Positions 1-8,458 of a stretch of 64,000 nucleotides of DNA are shown one piece after another. Below the pieces are notes generated by a model, which searched no databases, was not told where the DNA came from, and saw only the letters and a list, made by a program, of their open reading frames with translations. Numbering within the stretch: position 1 is the stretch's first letter; each line of letters begins with the position of its first letter. This stretch comes from Croceivirga sp009797885 (lineage in GTDB: Bacteria; Bacteroidota; Bacteroidia; Flavobacteriales; Flavobacteriaceae): contig AP035880.1 of NCBI GenBank assembly GCA_045866215.1, positions 1,612,001 to 1,676,000 of the forward strand. The letters are read 5' to 3'. Position numbers and translations under genes: made by a program.

Positions 1-890
1 ACGGTTGGATTGCCGGGAAACAACTGCCCAAAATCCCTGGCCCTGACCACATCTTCAACAAAAGCTACATATTCGTCGCCATTGTAGAAGTCCGGAACGT
101 TTACGGGAGACCTAATACCAAAAGTGGCGTCATAGGTAAACCTTGTGGGGCCTTCCAAGCCATTTTTGGTGGTGATGATGACCACCCCATTGGCACCCCT
201 AGCTCCATAAATGGCGGTGGAGGATGCATCCTTCAATACATCTATTTGTTGGATATCCGCAGGGTTCAATGCGTTGATGTTGTCAAAGAAGATGCCGTCC
301 ACCACATAAAGGGGTTGCGATAAATCACTGCCTGGGTCATCATTCACACCATCATTGCCCGCATTGTTGTTGGCCAAAGCGGTATTGCCCCTTACCAAAA
401 TAGATAAAGGCGCTCCAGGTTTATTGTTCAGTGTTCGTACGTCCACCCCGGCCAATCTGCCCTGAATGGCTTGGGCCACATCTGTTTTACGTTGCTCCAC
501 GACATCCTGGCTGCCCAGGGATACCACGGAACCGGTAAGGTCTTTTCTGGTAGTGGTACCGTAACCAATAACAACCACCTCGTCCAATCCTGTTGCCGAG
601 GCCGATAGTTGTACGTTATAATTGGTGGAACCGTCCAGTTGAATTTCTTTGGATTCAAATCCAATATAGGAAACCACCAAAATGGCACTGCCATCCTGCA
701 CCGTAATAGTGAAGTTCCCGTCAAAATCCGTGACCACTCCATTGTCGGTACCTTTCTCCAAAACACTGGCCCCGGGCAGTGGCACATTTTGGTCGTCAAG
801 AACCACACCGGTCACAGTTTGTTGTCCCCATGAAATGGCTGTCATTCCCACGAAGAGCACCAGCCACAAAAAGATTGGTTTTTTCATCAT
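1..890 (-). CDS. SusC/RagA-type TonB-linked outer membrane protein, N-terminal part
   Basis: The gene enters from the left edge and starts at an ATG ending at 890; about 296 codons are visible. It has a signal peptide (MMKKPIFLWLVLFVGMTAIS, cleavage near WGQQ), then a carboxypeptidase-regulatory-like domain (VTGVVLDDQNVPLPGASV, about residues 24-105), then the TonB plug. The plug carries the SusC hallmark VLKDASSTAIYGARGANGVV followed by IITTKNG. Such proteins import glycans or peptides together with a SusD lipoprotein, which would lie off the left edge. The frame reads without interruption to base 1. Two adjacent ATG codons make the start ambiguous by one residue. The substrate cannot be told from this part. 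Confidence 0.93.
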   Translation of the reverse strand, partial: MMKKPIFLWLVLFVGMTAISWGQQTVTGVVLDDQNVPLPGASVLEKGTDNGVVTDFDGNFTITVQDGSAILVVSYIGFESKEIQLDGSTNYNVQLSASATGLDEVVVIGYGTTTRKDLTGSVVSLGSQDVVEQRKTDVAQAIQGRLAGVDVRTLNNKPGAPLSILVRGNTALANNNAGNDGVNDDPGSDLSQPLYVVDGIFFDNINALNPADIQQIDVLKDASSTAIYGARGANGVVIITTKNGLEGPTRFTYDATFGIRSPVNVPDFYNGDEYVAFVEDVVRARDFGQLFPGNPT

Positions 891-1387
891 AAAAAGCTTA
901 GTTATATATTCAGTTGATCAAACTTAACTGCACCCTTGTCTTATCGTAATGGACATTTTTGCCAAAAAAATGGATAAATCCATCAATCTTTTGTTTTTGG
1001 TATTCAAGATGTCCATGAAAATAGGTTTGAACCATAGTAGTGTAGACACCATTTAAAATGAGCACCTTTAATTTTCTGTACGGAGAAAGGTCTCCAACAA
1101 ATTGTGTGTTAAGGTTTGTCTTTGAAACGGAAAGTTCTTTTTTACAGTGGATGGGCTTCGATTACCCAACCATAATATAGCTTGCCATTGACCATAAATG
1201 CATCTTGAAAACCGGTTTTGGCTTTTACCATTACTGGACTCATTGAAATAAAAACACTTCCCCATAAAGCAAAAGTGTCATTTTTTTCTGCCTTCCAAGG
1301 GCATGGGATTTATTTTCGCTCTCCATGATGACGTAATGGAATTACCATATTTTACCACTATTTTAGGGCAGTTGAAACTAAGCAGTC
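891..1387. other. intergenic region without recognisable gene
   Basis: Divergent spacer between the SusC-like gene and the glycosyltransferase. It holds the possible -7 box above and a small inverted repeat (GGAGA/TCTCC, 1082-1095). A 65-codon minus-strand reading frame at 1068-1265 resembles nothing known and has no visible promoter, so it is not called. Confidence 0.5.
919..926 (-). promoter_or_regulatory. putative -7 box for the SusC gene
   Basis: Read on the minus strand this is TAAGTTTG, which matches the Bacteroidota -7 consensus TAnnTTTG and lies about 29 bases before the start codon. No TTG was seen at the expected -33 position, so this is a half-match only. Confidence 0.35.
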
Positions 1388-2755
1388 ATGCAGAATAGGG
1401 TTGCCAAGTATTGGAAGCTTCACAGAGTTCCAATTCTTCTGGTATTGGTCAGTTGTATTTTTTATGGTGTTTTTGCCCATAATCTCGTCCGGGAGGATTT
1501 TCCAAAACTACTTTCCCTTTTTGCTGCACTTTTCTTCCTCCACTACAAACTAATTCAATTTAAAAAATGGAATTTTAAGTTTTTGTTGGTTGCCGGAATG
1601 CTGTTCCGATTGGTCTTCTTGATGGTCGAACCCAATCTATCACAGGATTTTTACCGCTTTATTTGGGATGGGGAACTTATTAAGAACGGCATCAATCCGT
1701 ACCGCTACACACCAAATGAACTGATCGAACAAACTACCTTTCACATTCAAAACGCCAAGGAACTGCACCAGGGGATGGGCACATTGAGTGCAAGACACTA
1801 CAGCAACTATCCCCCAATGAATCAATTGTTCTTTTATCTAAGCACCCTGTTGGGGATGGGAAGCATTATGGGCTCCTTACTATGGTTGCGCATCTTTATC
1901 ATTGCGGCGGACATTGGTGTACTTTATTTTGGAAGGAAATTGTTGGGAAACCTAAATCTAAGTCCCCATTTACTTTTTTGGTATTTTTTGAACCCGCTGG
2001 TCATTATAGAACTCACGGGTAATCTGCATTTTGAAGGTATGATGCTGTTCCTTTTTATATGGGCCATGTACCTTATATCTGCGGGCAACTCTATTTTGGC
2101 GGCTCCTATCTATGCAGCATCAATCATGCTAAAGTTGGTTCCTTTACTGTTCCTTCCCCTTTTTTTGAAGTTTTTTGGGATACGAAAAAGTGCCCTTTTT
2201 TACCTAGTGGTGGGGGTAAGCAGTTTCATTTACCTTATCCCCTTTTACACACCGGAGTTGGCTGCCAATTACAGTAAGACCATTGGACTGTGGTTTTCGA
2301 ATTTTGAGTTTAACGCCAGCATTTATAATCTGGTAAAGTATTTGGGGGTGGAATTTTTCGGTTCCAAGCCATGGGAATTGATCAAATCATACGGAAGCTT
2401 TGTAAAAGTTGGTACGCTTATCATCATACTCCTTTTGACATTTGTGCAAAAGCACCAAACCTTGACCTCCGTCCTAAAATCCATGTTTTTTGTTTTGGTC
2501 AGCTACTATTTTTTGTCCTCGACCGTCCATCCATGGTATATTGTCTTTCCTTTGGTATTGGGACTGTTTACCGATTACCGCTTTGCGATTTTATGGTCGG
2601 CCGTAATTATCCTAAGCTATTTCACCTATTCCCAACCGGAGTTTAAGGAAAACCTTTGGTTGATTACCCTTGAATATTTTTTGGTGATTGGTTACTTCGT
2701 TTATGAATTTCTGAAAAATCGTAACATTCCTCAACTGATTCGTAAAAACTCATAA
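1388..2755 (+). CDS. multi-pass membrane GT-C glycosyltransferase (mannosyltransferase-like)
   Basis: This 455-residue, very hydrophobic protein has about ten predicted membrane spans. After the first spans, near residue 85, comes the acidic motif SQDFYRFIWDG followed by NGINPYRY. That pattern is typical of GT-C enzymes using a polyprenyl-phosphate sugar donor (GT87/MptB-like families), where the acidic loop faces the periplasm and is catalytic. Later spans carry short aromatic loops such as STVHPWYIVFPL. It probably transfers a hexose to a lipid-linked or surface glycan. It stands alone between the SusC gene and the arginine cluster. The family call is solid; donor and acceptor are not known. 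Confidence 0.72.
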   Translation: MQNRVAKYWKLHRVPILLVLVSCIFYGVFAHNLVREDFPKLLSLFAALFFLHYKLIQFKKWNFKFLLVAGMLFRLVFLMVEPNLSQDFYRFIWDGELIKNGINPYRYTPNELIEQTTFHIQNAKELHQGMGTLSARHYSNYPPMNQLFFYLSTLLGMGSIMGSLLWLRIFIIAADIGVLYFGRKLLGNLNLSPHLLFWYFLNPLVIIELTGNLHFEGMMLFLFIWAMYLISAGNSILAAPIYAASIMLKLVPLLFLPLFLKFFGIRKSALFYLVVGVSSFIYLIPFYTPELAANYSKTIGLWFSNFEFNASIYNLVKYLGVEFFGSKPWELIKSYGSFVKVGTLIIILLLTFVQKHQTLTSVLKSMFFVLVSYYFLSSTVHPWYIVFPLVLGLFTDYRFAILWSAVIILSYFTYSQPEFKENLWLITLEYFLVIGYFVYEFLKNRNIPQLIRKNS

Positions 2756-2762
2756 CAAAATA

Positions 2763-2785
2763 TACAAACTTTGAAGAAATTTGTA
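2763..2785. promoter_or_regulatory. inverted repeat TACAAA-N11-TTTGTA upstream of the arg leader
   Basis: A perfect 6-base inverted repeat with an 11-base spacer lies 14 bases before the leader peptide start. TACATTTA at 2784-2791 resembles a -7 box and overlaps its right arm. It could be an operator or part of the promoter; no regulator gene is nearby. Confidence 0.3.
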
Positions 2786-2798
2786 CATTTACCCCATC

Positions 2799-2879
2799 AT
2801 GAACGAACAGCACAACATATTTTCTACCTTGAGCGCCATTGCTCCAGTACGTCCGTTCACTTCACGCCGTCGCCCGTAA
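2799..2879 (+). CDS. putative arginine-rich leader peptide of the arg cluster (attenuator)
   Basis: A 26-codon frame, ATG at 2799 and TAA at 2877-2879, sits in the 212-base gap just upstream of the arginine biosynthesis genes. It ends in VRPFTSRRRP-stop, with four arginine codons (CGT 2850, CGC 2865, CGT 2868, CGC 2871) among its last nine codons. Amino-acid leader peptides of attenuated operons look like this: short, with a cluster of the regulated residue near the stop. The product would be a regulatory read-out of charged tRNA-Arg rather than a functional protein. No strong intrinsic terminator is obvious in 2880-2967, only a weak GGGA/TCCC pairing and a T-run near 2940. The mechanism is inferred. 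Confidence 0.7.
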   Translation: MNEQHNIFSTLSAIAPVRPFTSRRRP

Positions 2880-2967
2880 GGGTGCACATTATCTTCTGGG
2901 ATTAGGTGAGTCCATTCCCGTTTCCAACCAAACCATTTCAATTTTTCATACAATTTAAACGTCAGCA

Positions 2968-3588
2968 ATGGAACTAGTCGTTGCCAACGAATCACATTTT
3001 AAATACGCCAAGATCATAAGTGACACCATTACGGAGTCGGCCAAGGTTCGAGGTACGGGTATTGCCCAGCGTTCTCCTGAATATATCATCAAAAGATTGC
3101 AGAACGGCAATGCCGTTATTGCCCTTGATGGTGACAAATTTGCGGGATTCTGCTATATCGAAGTTTGGGGCAACAAAGATTTTGTGGCCAATTCCGGGCT
3201 TATAGTCCACCCTGATTATCGGGGACAGGGATTGGCAAAAAAAATCAAAAAGAAAATCTTTGAACTCTCAAAAGAAAAGTTTCCCAATGCCAAGATTTTT
3301 GGAATTACTACCGGGCTTCCCGTGATGAAAATGAACTATGCATTGGGATACAAACCCGTTACCTTTTCCGAACTGACGGACGACCCCGATTTTTGGAAAG
3401 GCTGCCAAACCTGTAAAAACTTTGATATCCTTACCCGTACGGAACGCAAAATGTGCTTATGTACGGGAATGTTATATGACCCTGCAGAAAAAAACAAGCA
3501 TCCCAATGCCGAAAAAATCAATAAGAAAACCTTTCAACGGTTAAAAAGCATAAAGGAAAGTTTATTCCTTAAAAAGAAAACAAAATGA
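2968..3588 (+). CDS. GNAT N-acyltransferase, candidate first enzyme of arginine synthesis
   Basis: This 206-residue GNAT-fold protein has the acyl-CoA pyrophosphate loop at HPDYRGQGLAKKI (residues 81-93). The C-terminal part carries four cysteines (C146-x2-C149 and C163-x-C165) that look like a metal site. It is the first gene of the arg cluster and overlaps argG by four bases (ATGA), so it is co-translated with it. No classical argA or argJ occurs in the cluster, while every later step is present. It is therefore the best candidate for acylating glutamate (acetyl or, given the ArgF' residue, succinyl). Family is sure; the reaction is inferred from position. Confidence 0.8.
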   Translation: MELVVANESHFKYAKIISDTITESAKVRGTGIAQRSPEYIIKRLQNGNAVIALDGDKFAGFCYIEVWGNKDFVANSGLIVHPDYRGQGLAKKIKKKIFELSKEKFPNAKIFGITTGLPVMKMNYALGYKPVTFSELTDDPDFWKGCQTCKNFDILTRTERKMCLCTGMLYDPAEKNKHPNAEKINKKTFQRLKSIKESLFLKKKTK

Positions 3589-4775
3589 GAAAACTAGTAC
3601 TCGCCTATAGTGGTGGTTTGGATACCTCCTACTGTGCCATGAACCTATCTAAGGAACACGGCTTTGAAGTCCATGCCGTAAGTGTAAATACCGGTGGATT
3701 TTCCGTGGCGGAAATTAAAGAAATCGAAAAAAAGGCACTTGCCCTGGGGGCTGCCAGCTATACCTCAATAGATGCGGTGCAGACATTTTATGACAAGGTG
3801 GTGAAATACCTCATTTTCGGTAATGTCCTGCGAAACAATGCCTATCCCCTATCCGTAAGTGCCGAACGAATTGTCCAGGCCGTGGAAATCGTGGAACACG
3901 CCAAAAAAATTGGCGCCGACTCTATTGCCCATGGCAGTACCGGTGCCGGAAATGACCAGGTCCGGTTTGATATGATTTTCCAAACACTGGCCCCGGAAAT
4001 TGAAATCATTACCCCAATACGCGACCATAAGCTGACCAGGGAAGAGGAAATCAGCTATTTACAGAACAACGGTGTCGATTATTCCTGGGAAAAGGCCAAA
4101 TACTCCATTAACAAGGGACTTTGGGGCACTTCCGTGGGAGGCGATGAAACCTTAACGTCACATCTCCCCTTACCCGATTCCGCTTATCCAAGCCAATTGC
4201 AACAAAAAGAACCATCAAAAGTAAAACTCACCTTTGAAAAAGGGGAACTGATCGCCATTGATGACGAAAAGGACGTTCCCGTGAAGAATATCGAAAAGCT
4301 GGAAAAGATGGCATCCCCATACGCCATTGGGCGCGATATTCATGTGGGCGATACCATCATTGGCATTAAGGGCCGGGTCGGTTTTGAAGCTGCCGCCCCC
4401 TTAATTATCCTTAAAGCACACCACTTATTGGAAAAGCATGTGCTCAGTAAATGGCAACAGTTCCAAAAAGAACAGTTGGGCAACTTTTATGGGATGTTAC
4501 TTCACGAGGGAAATTACCTGGATGAGGTTATGCGAAATATAGAAGCTTTTTTGACCGATACCCAACGTAATGTTTCGGGGGATGTTTTTGTGGCACTATA
4601 CCCGTTCCAGTTTCGATTGGAAGGGGTGGCTTCCCCACATGATCTCATGAACGCTTCTTTCGGAAGTTATGGTGAATTGAACAAAGGATGGACTGCGGAT
4701 GAGGCCAAGGGCTTTATCAAAATCCTGTCCAATCCCGCCAAGATTGCTAACCATGTAAATCAAAATCATGATTAA
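3585..4775 (+). CDS. argG: argininosuccinate synthase
   Basis: Joins citrulline and aspartate using ATP to give argininosuccinate in the cytoplasm. The 396-residue protein opens with the PP-loop ATP site LAYSGGLDTSYCA (residues 5-17) and has SIAHGSTGAGNDQVRFD near residues 112-128, both diagnostic of ArgG. Length fits the family (about 400). It overlaps the upstream GNAT by four bases and the downstream argC by eight, so translation is tightly coupled. Codon use matches its neighbours. Confidence 0.95.
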   Translation: MRKLVLAYSGGLDTSYCAMNLSKEHGFEVHAVSVNTGGFSVAEIKEIEKKALALGAASYTSIDAVQTFYDKVVKYLIFGNVLRNNAYPLSVSAERIVQAVEIVEHAKKIGADSIAHGSTGAGNDQVRFDMIFQTLAPEIEIITPIRDHKLTREEEISYLQNNGVDYSWEKAKYSINKGLWGTSVGGDETLTSHLPLPDSAYPSQLQQKEPSKVKLTFEKGELIAIDDEKDVPVKNIEKLEKMASPYAIGRDIHVGDTIIGIKGRVGFEAAAPLIILKAHHLLEKHVLSKWQQFQKEQLGNFYGMLLHEGNYLDEVMRNIEAFLTDTQRNVSGDVFVALYPFQFRLEGVASPHDLMNASFGSYGELNKGWTADEAKGFIKILSNPAKIANHVNQNHD

Positions 4776-5742
4776 AGCAGGTATCATAGGAGGTTCAGGT
4801 TACACCGGAGGGGAATTGATCCGAATTTTACTGAATCACCCTGCAATTGAAATTGACTTTGTCTTCAGTACCACCAAGGCCGGCAAACCCATTGCATCGG
4901 CACATCCCGATCTATTGGGACAAACGGAACTTCATTTCACAAAGAACATAAATTCCGGTGTGGATGTGGTGTTCCTCTGTTTGGGACATGGAAATTCATC
5001 CAGGTTCCTATTGAACCATCAATTTTCCAACGGGACAAAGATCATCGATTTAAGCAATGATTTTCGATTGCAAAACGACGCCACTTTTCAGGACAATACC
5101 TTTGTGTACGGGCTGCCCGAATTAAACAAGGATGCCATTGAAAGTGCAAATGCCATCGCTAATCCCGGATGTTTTGCCACCGCTGTTCAATTGGCATTAT
5201 TGCCACTGGCCAAGAAAGGATTATTACACAATGAAGTCCATATCAATGCAATCACCGGAAGTACGGGAGCCGGCATCAAACCTTCGGAAACAACCCATTT
5301 CAGTTGGCGCAATAACAATATAAGTTGGTACAAACCCTTTACCCACCAGCACTTGGGTGAGATTGGGGAAAGTCTGTATTCCTTCGGAAACGAACTGGGG
5401 AAGCTCTATTTTCTCCCGCAACGTGGAAATTTTTCCCGGGGCATATTTGCAACCGCCTACACCCATTTTAATGGAAGCCAGAAAGAAGCACAAAAATTAT
5501 ACACCAGGTATTACAGCAAAGCAAAATTCACCCATGTTTCCCAGGAACCCATTCACTTGAAACAGGTGGTCAACACCAATAATTGCCACATCCACGTCCA
5601 CAAACATGAGGATGTCCTATTGATAAGTTCGGCAATTGATAATTTGTTGAAAGGCGCATCGGGGCAAGCGGTACAGAATATGAACTTGATCTTTGGTCTG
5701 GAAGAGGATTTGGGATTACAACTAAAGGCCAGCACATTTTAA
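4768..5742 (+). CDS. argC: N-acyl-gamma-glutamyl-phosphate reductase
   Basis: Third step of arginine synthesis: NADPH-dependent reduction of acyl-glutamyl phosphate to the semialdehyde. Residues 7-16 (IGGSGYTGGE) form the Rossmann nucleotide loop, and ANPGCFATAV holds the catalytic cysteine C135. The 324-residue length is normal. The start overlaps the last eight bases of argG. In an acyl-succinyl pathway it would act on N-succinyl-glutamyl phosphate; the sequence alone does not decide that. Confidence 0.95.
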   Translation: MIKAGIIGGSGYTGGELIRILLNHPAIEIDFVFSTTKAGKPIASAHPDLLGQTELHFTKNINSGVDVVFLCLGHGNSSRFLLNHQFSNGTKIIDLSNDFRLQNDATFQDNTFVYGLPELNKDAIESANAIANPGCFATAVQLALLPLAKKGLLHNEVHINAITGSTGAGIKPSETTHFSWRNNNISWYKPFTHQHLGEIGESLYSFGNELGKLYFLPQRGNFSRGIFATAYTHFNGSQKEAQKLYTRYYSKAKFTHVSQEPIHLKQVVNTNNCHIHVHKHEDVLLISSAIDNLLKGASGQAVQNMNLIFGLEEDLGLQLKASTF

Positions 5743-5744
5743 CA

Positions 5745-6173
5745 ATGAAACAAAAGATTGCACATATCGCGTTGGTAGTGAACGATTATGATGAAGCGAT
5801 CCGATTCTACACCAAAAAGCTAAACTTCAAATTGGTGGAGGACACCAAGCTCAGTGAAGAAAAAAGATGGGTTGTGGTTGCTCCGCCAGGGGCCAGGGAA
5901 AGCTCGCTGGTATTGGCAAAGGCCGATACTGAAAAACAATCGCTCAGCATAGGCAATCAAACCGGGGGAAGGGTATTCCTTTTTCTTTTTACGGACGATT
6001 TCCAGAGAGACTATACGGCAATGCTCGAAAAAGGGGTAACGTTTGTTAGGAAACCCCAAAAAGAACCCTATGGCACAGTTGCCGTCTTTGAAGATTTATA
6101 TGGAAATCTTTGGGACTTACTGGAACCAAGCGATTCAAACCATGGCAATATAGAAAACCAAAACAACCATTAA
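5745..6173 (+). CDS. VOC (glyoxalase/extradiol dioxygenase-fold) protein
   Basis: A 142-residue vicinal-oxygen-chelate protein with the usual two beta-alpha-beta-beta-beta modules: IAHIALVVNDYDEAIRFYTK at the start and VAVFEDLYGNLWDLLEP at the end, the latter with the metal-binding glutamate. It begins two bases after the argC stop, so it belongs to the arg transcript. No pathway role is known for it here; detoxification of a reactive semialdehyde is only a guess. Family is clear, substrate unknown. Confidence 0.8.
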   Translation: MKQKIAHIALVVNDYDEAIRFYTKKLNFKLVEDTKLSEEKRWVVVAPPGARESSLVLAKADTEKQSLSIGNQTGGRVFLFLFTDDFQRDYTAMLEKGVTFVRKPQKEPYGTVAVFEDLYGNLWDLLEPSDSNHGNIENQNNH

Positions 6174-6194
6174 CCGTCAACCGTCAACCGTCAA
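6174..6194 (+). repeat. heptamer tandem repeat (CCGTCAA)x3
   Basis: Three perfect copies of CCGTCAA directly follow the VOC gene and precede proC. Read as CAACCGT it is one base different from the reverse complement of the ATGGTTG array at 12011-12073, which lies in the opposite orientation in the same cluster. Confidence 0.9.
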
Positions 6195-6207
6195 CAAATA
6201 TTCAGAT

Positions 6208-7008
6208 ATGAAAATAGCCATTATAGGAGCAGGTAATTTGGGATTGTCCATAGCAAAAGGGGTGCTGCACAGCAATGGCGCAACGACCATGTACCTCACC
6301 AAAAGGAACATTTCGGAAATCAAGGATTTTGAAAAGTATGGTAACGTGACCGTAACATCGGACAATCGGGAAGCCGTTCAACATTCGGACATTCTCATTT
6401 TTGCCGTGCAGCCCGGTCATTTTGAAGCCATTTTGGACGATGTCAAGGATCTATTGGGCGAAAACCATGTGGTCATCAGTACCATAACAGGCTTCAGTAT
6501 CCAGCGAATGGAGTCCATTATCGGTACCGACCGCTTTATCATCAGGAGCATGCCCAACACAGCAATTTCGGTGGGAAAAAGTATGACCTGTCTATGTGCG
6601 AATGATCTCGGGAAAAAACGGGTCGATTTGGCCAAGGCCATTTTTAACCGGATGGGGCATTCCTTGGAAATCCCTGAAGAGCAAATGCAGGCGGCCACGG
6701 TAATCTGTGCCAGTGGCATCGCTTTTTGGATGCGTTTGATTCGCGCTACCACCCAGGGGGCCATCCAATTGGGATTTGATGCCAGGGAAGCCCAGGAATT
6801 GGCCATGCATACCTGTAACGGTGCCGCAAGTTTACTGATTGAATCCGGTAGCCATCCCGAAGAGGAAATTGATAAGGTGACCACTCCAAAAGGGTGTACT
6901 ATCGAAGGTTTGAACGAAATGGAGCATCAAGGATTGAGCTCCTCCTTGATCCGTGGAATAGTGACCTCTTTTGAGAAGATCAATCGAATTAAAGAAAGAC
7001 AATTGTAG
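6208..7008 (+). CDS. proC: pyrroline-5-carboxylate reductase
   Basis: Reduces 1-pyrroline-5-carboxylate to proline with NAD(P)H. The 266-residue protein starts with the Rossmann loop IAIIGAGNLGLSIAKG. Near residues 226-250 it carries the P5CR signature VTTPKGCTIEGLNEMEHQG (the usual form is TSPGGTT.AGL; here the central part reads PKGCT). Its place inside an arginine cluster links ornithine and proline metabolism. The frame is intact and codon use matches argC. Confidence 0.9.
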   Translation: MKIAIIGAGNLGLSIAKGVLHSNGATTMYLTKRNISEIKDFEKYGNVTVTSDNREAVQHSDILIFAVQPGHFEAILDDVKDLLGENHVVISTITGFSIQRMESIIGTDRFIIRSMPNTAISVGKSMTCLCANDLGKKRVDLAKAIFNRMGHSLEIPEEQMQAATVICASGIAFWMRLIRATTQGAIQLGFDAREAQELAMHTCNGAASLLIESGSHPEEEIDKVTTPKGCTIEGLNEMEHQGLSSSLIRGIVTSFEKINRIKERQL

Positions 7009-7098
7009 TTAACCTTAAAAACGGAATGTCATTTTGAACCCGTGGAGGGGAAATCCAAATAGTCCACATTCATTTAAAATGACCAAAAGCGCGATAAT

Positions 7099-8250
7099 AT
7101 GAAATTATTCGATGTATACCCGCTTTATAATGTAACCCCTGTTTCCGCAAAAGGAATTGAAGTTACCGATGATAAAGGGGATACCTATCTCGATTTTTAT
7201 GGGGGCCATGCCGTGATTTCCATTGGGCATTCCCATCCCCATTATGTAAAACAGTTGACCGAGCAATTGCAAAAGATGGCTTTTTACAGCAACTCCATAC
7301 AAAATCCGCTCCAACTCAAATTAAGTGAAAAGTTGGGGGAACTTTCCGGGTGTAGGGATTACCAGTTATTTCTTTGCAATTCTGGGGCCGAAGCCAATGA
7401 AAATGCCCTGAAAATGGCCTCCTTCCACACTGGAAAAGCCAAGGTCATTGCCTTTAGGAACAGTTTTCATGGGAGGACCTCCGCTGCGGTGGCAACGACC
7501 GATAATCCCAAAATAAACGCACCGCTGAATCAACAACAGCAAGTTGATTTTCTCCCCTTGAATGATTTTGGGGCCTTTGAAAAATGTATTGCCCAAAAGG
7601 AACACTGTGCCGTGATCCTGGAAGCCATTCAAGGTGTTGGCGGATTGGATGAGCCCACTACGGAATTTTATCAATTCGTGGCTGCAAAGTGCAACCAATA
7701 TCAAGTAGTACTCATTGCGGACGAAGTTCAATCGGGCTTTGGACGAAGTGGAAAATTCTTCGCTTTCCAACACCATGTCCCTTCGACTTCGCCCAGCGAC
7801 CGTCCGGATATCATTTCCATTGCCAAGGGCATGGGCAATGGCTTTCCCGTTGGTGGCGTGTTGATCCACAATTCCTTTGAACCCTCCTACGGGTTATTGG
7901 GCACCACCTTTGGCGGTAACCATTTGGCCTGCGTGGCAACACTTTCGGTTTTGGAAGTCCTCGAACGGGAAAACCTTATGGAAAACGCACTGCAATTGGA
8001 AACCTACTTCAAAACAAAGGCAAAAGAAATTCCAACCCTAAAAAAGGTAAAGGGCCGGGGATTGATGTTGGGACTGGAATTTGACTTTGAAGTCGGTCAA
8101 CTTCGAAAAAACCTAATTTACAACCAACATATGTTTACGGGCGGTTCCGCCAATAAAAAACTATTGCGGTTTTTGCCCGCATTGAACATCACAAAAAATC
8201 AAATAAATCGATTCTTTGAGGGGCTTAACGCAGAATTGAACTCGTCTTGA
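7099..8250 (+). CDS. argD: acetylornithine/succinylornithine aminotransferase
   Basis: PLP enzyme making acyl-ornithine from the acyl-glutamate semialdehyde. Visible landmarks of this 383-residue class III aminotransferase are NSGAEANENALKMA (phosphate site), FHGRTSAAVATT, DEVQSGFGRSG and SIAKGMGNGFPVGG with the PLP lysine. Between QHH (residue 226) and RPDIIS lies an extra stretch VPSTSPSD (about 227-234) not expected at this point in ArgD. Its DNA (7779-7801) resembles a dispersed palindromic repeat. The frame is kept, so the enzyme is probably active. Confidence 0.94.
   Translation: MKLFDVYPLYNVTPVSAKGIEVTDDKGDTYLDFYGGHAVISIGHSHPHYVKQLTEQLQKMAFYSNSIQNPLQLKLSEKLGELSGCRDYQLFLCNSGAEANENALKMASFHTGKAKVIAFRNSFHGRTSAAVATTDNPKINAPLNQQQQVDFLPLNDFGAFEKCIAQKEHCAVILEAIQGVGGLDEPTTEFYQFVAAKCNQYQVVLIADEVQSGFGRSGKFFAFQHHVPSTSPSDRPDIISIAKGMGNGFPVGGVLIHNSFEPSYGLLGTTFGGNHLACVATLSVLEVLERENLMENALQLETYFKTKAKEIPTLKKVKGRGLMLGLEFDFEVGQLRKNLIYNQHMFTGGSANKKLLRFLPALNITKNQINRFFEGLNAELNSS
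7779..7801 (+). repeat. palindromic-repeat-like insert inside argD
   Basis: The 10-mer CCCTTCGACT at 7779-7788 recurs in reverse complement at 8423-8432 in the argD-argF' gap, and nine bases of it recur at 38140-38148 behind the tRNA-Asp. In argD it encodes an in-frame low-complexity loop (PSTSPSD). Confidence 0.5.
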
Positions 8251-8383
8251 GTTCGCAGGGTTTAGGAAAAAAGCTTTTGGTAAAGTGCCCTTTCCTCTAA
8301 TTCGTTTTCCATGATCTCTGACGAGCATGGCAAGAGGAAAACATGGCAAAGAAAATGAACAAGTAAAATGAATTCCTTGCTAT

Positions 8384-8433
8384 CGCCCTGAGCGCCCGCC
8401 TGAATGCTACTAGCGGGCGGGTAGTCGAAGGGA
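8384..8433. repeat. intergenic palindromic repeat (hairpin)
   Basis: In the 208-base gap before argF', CGCCCGC (8393-8399) pairs with GCGGGCG (8413-8419) over a 13-base loop, and outer CCCT/AGGG can extend it. It looks like a dispersed REP-like flavobacterial element. The rest of the gap holds no gene. The hairpin could modulate expression of the downstream genes. Confidence 0.7.
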
Positions 8434-8458
8434 AGGCAGGAATGACAAAAAAGCAAGA

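Noticed and set aside
1068..1265. 65-codon minus-strand frame in the SusC upstream region
   Set aside because: No family, no promoter-like element, and composition typical of spacer.
2880..2967. intrinsic terminator of the arg attenuator
   Set aside because: Only a weak GGGA/TCCC pairing with mismatches was found before the T-run near 2940; not enough to call a terminator.
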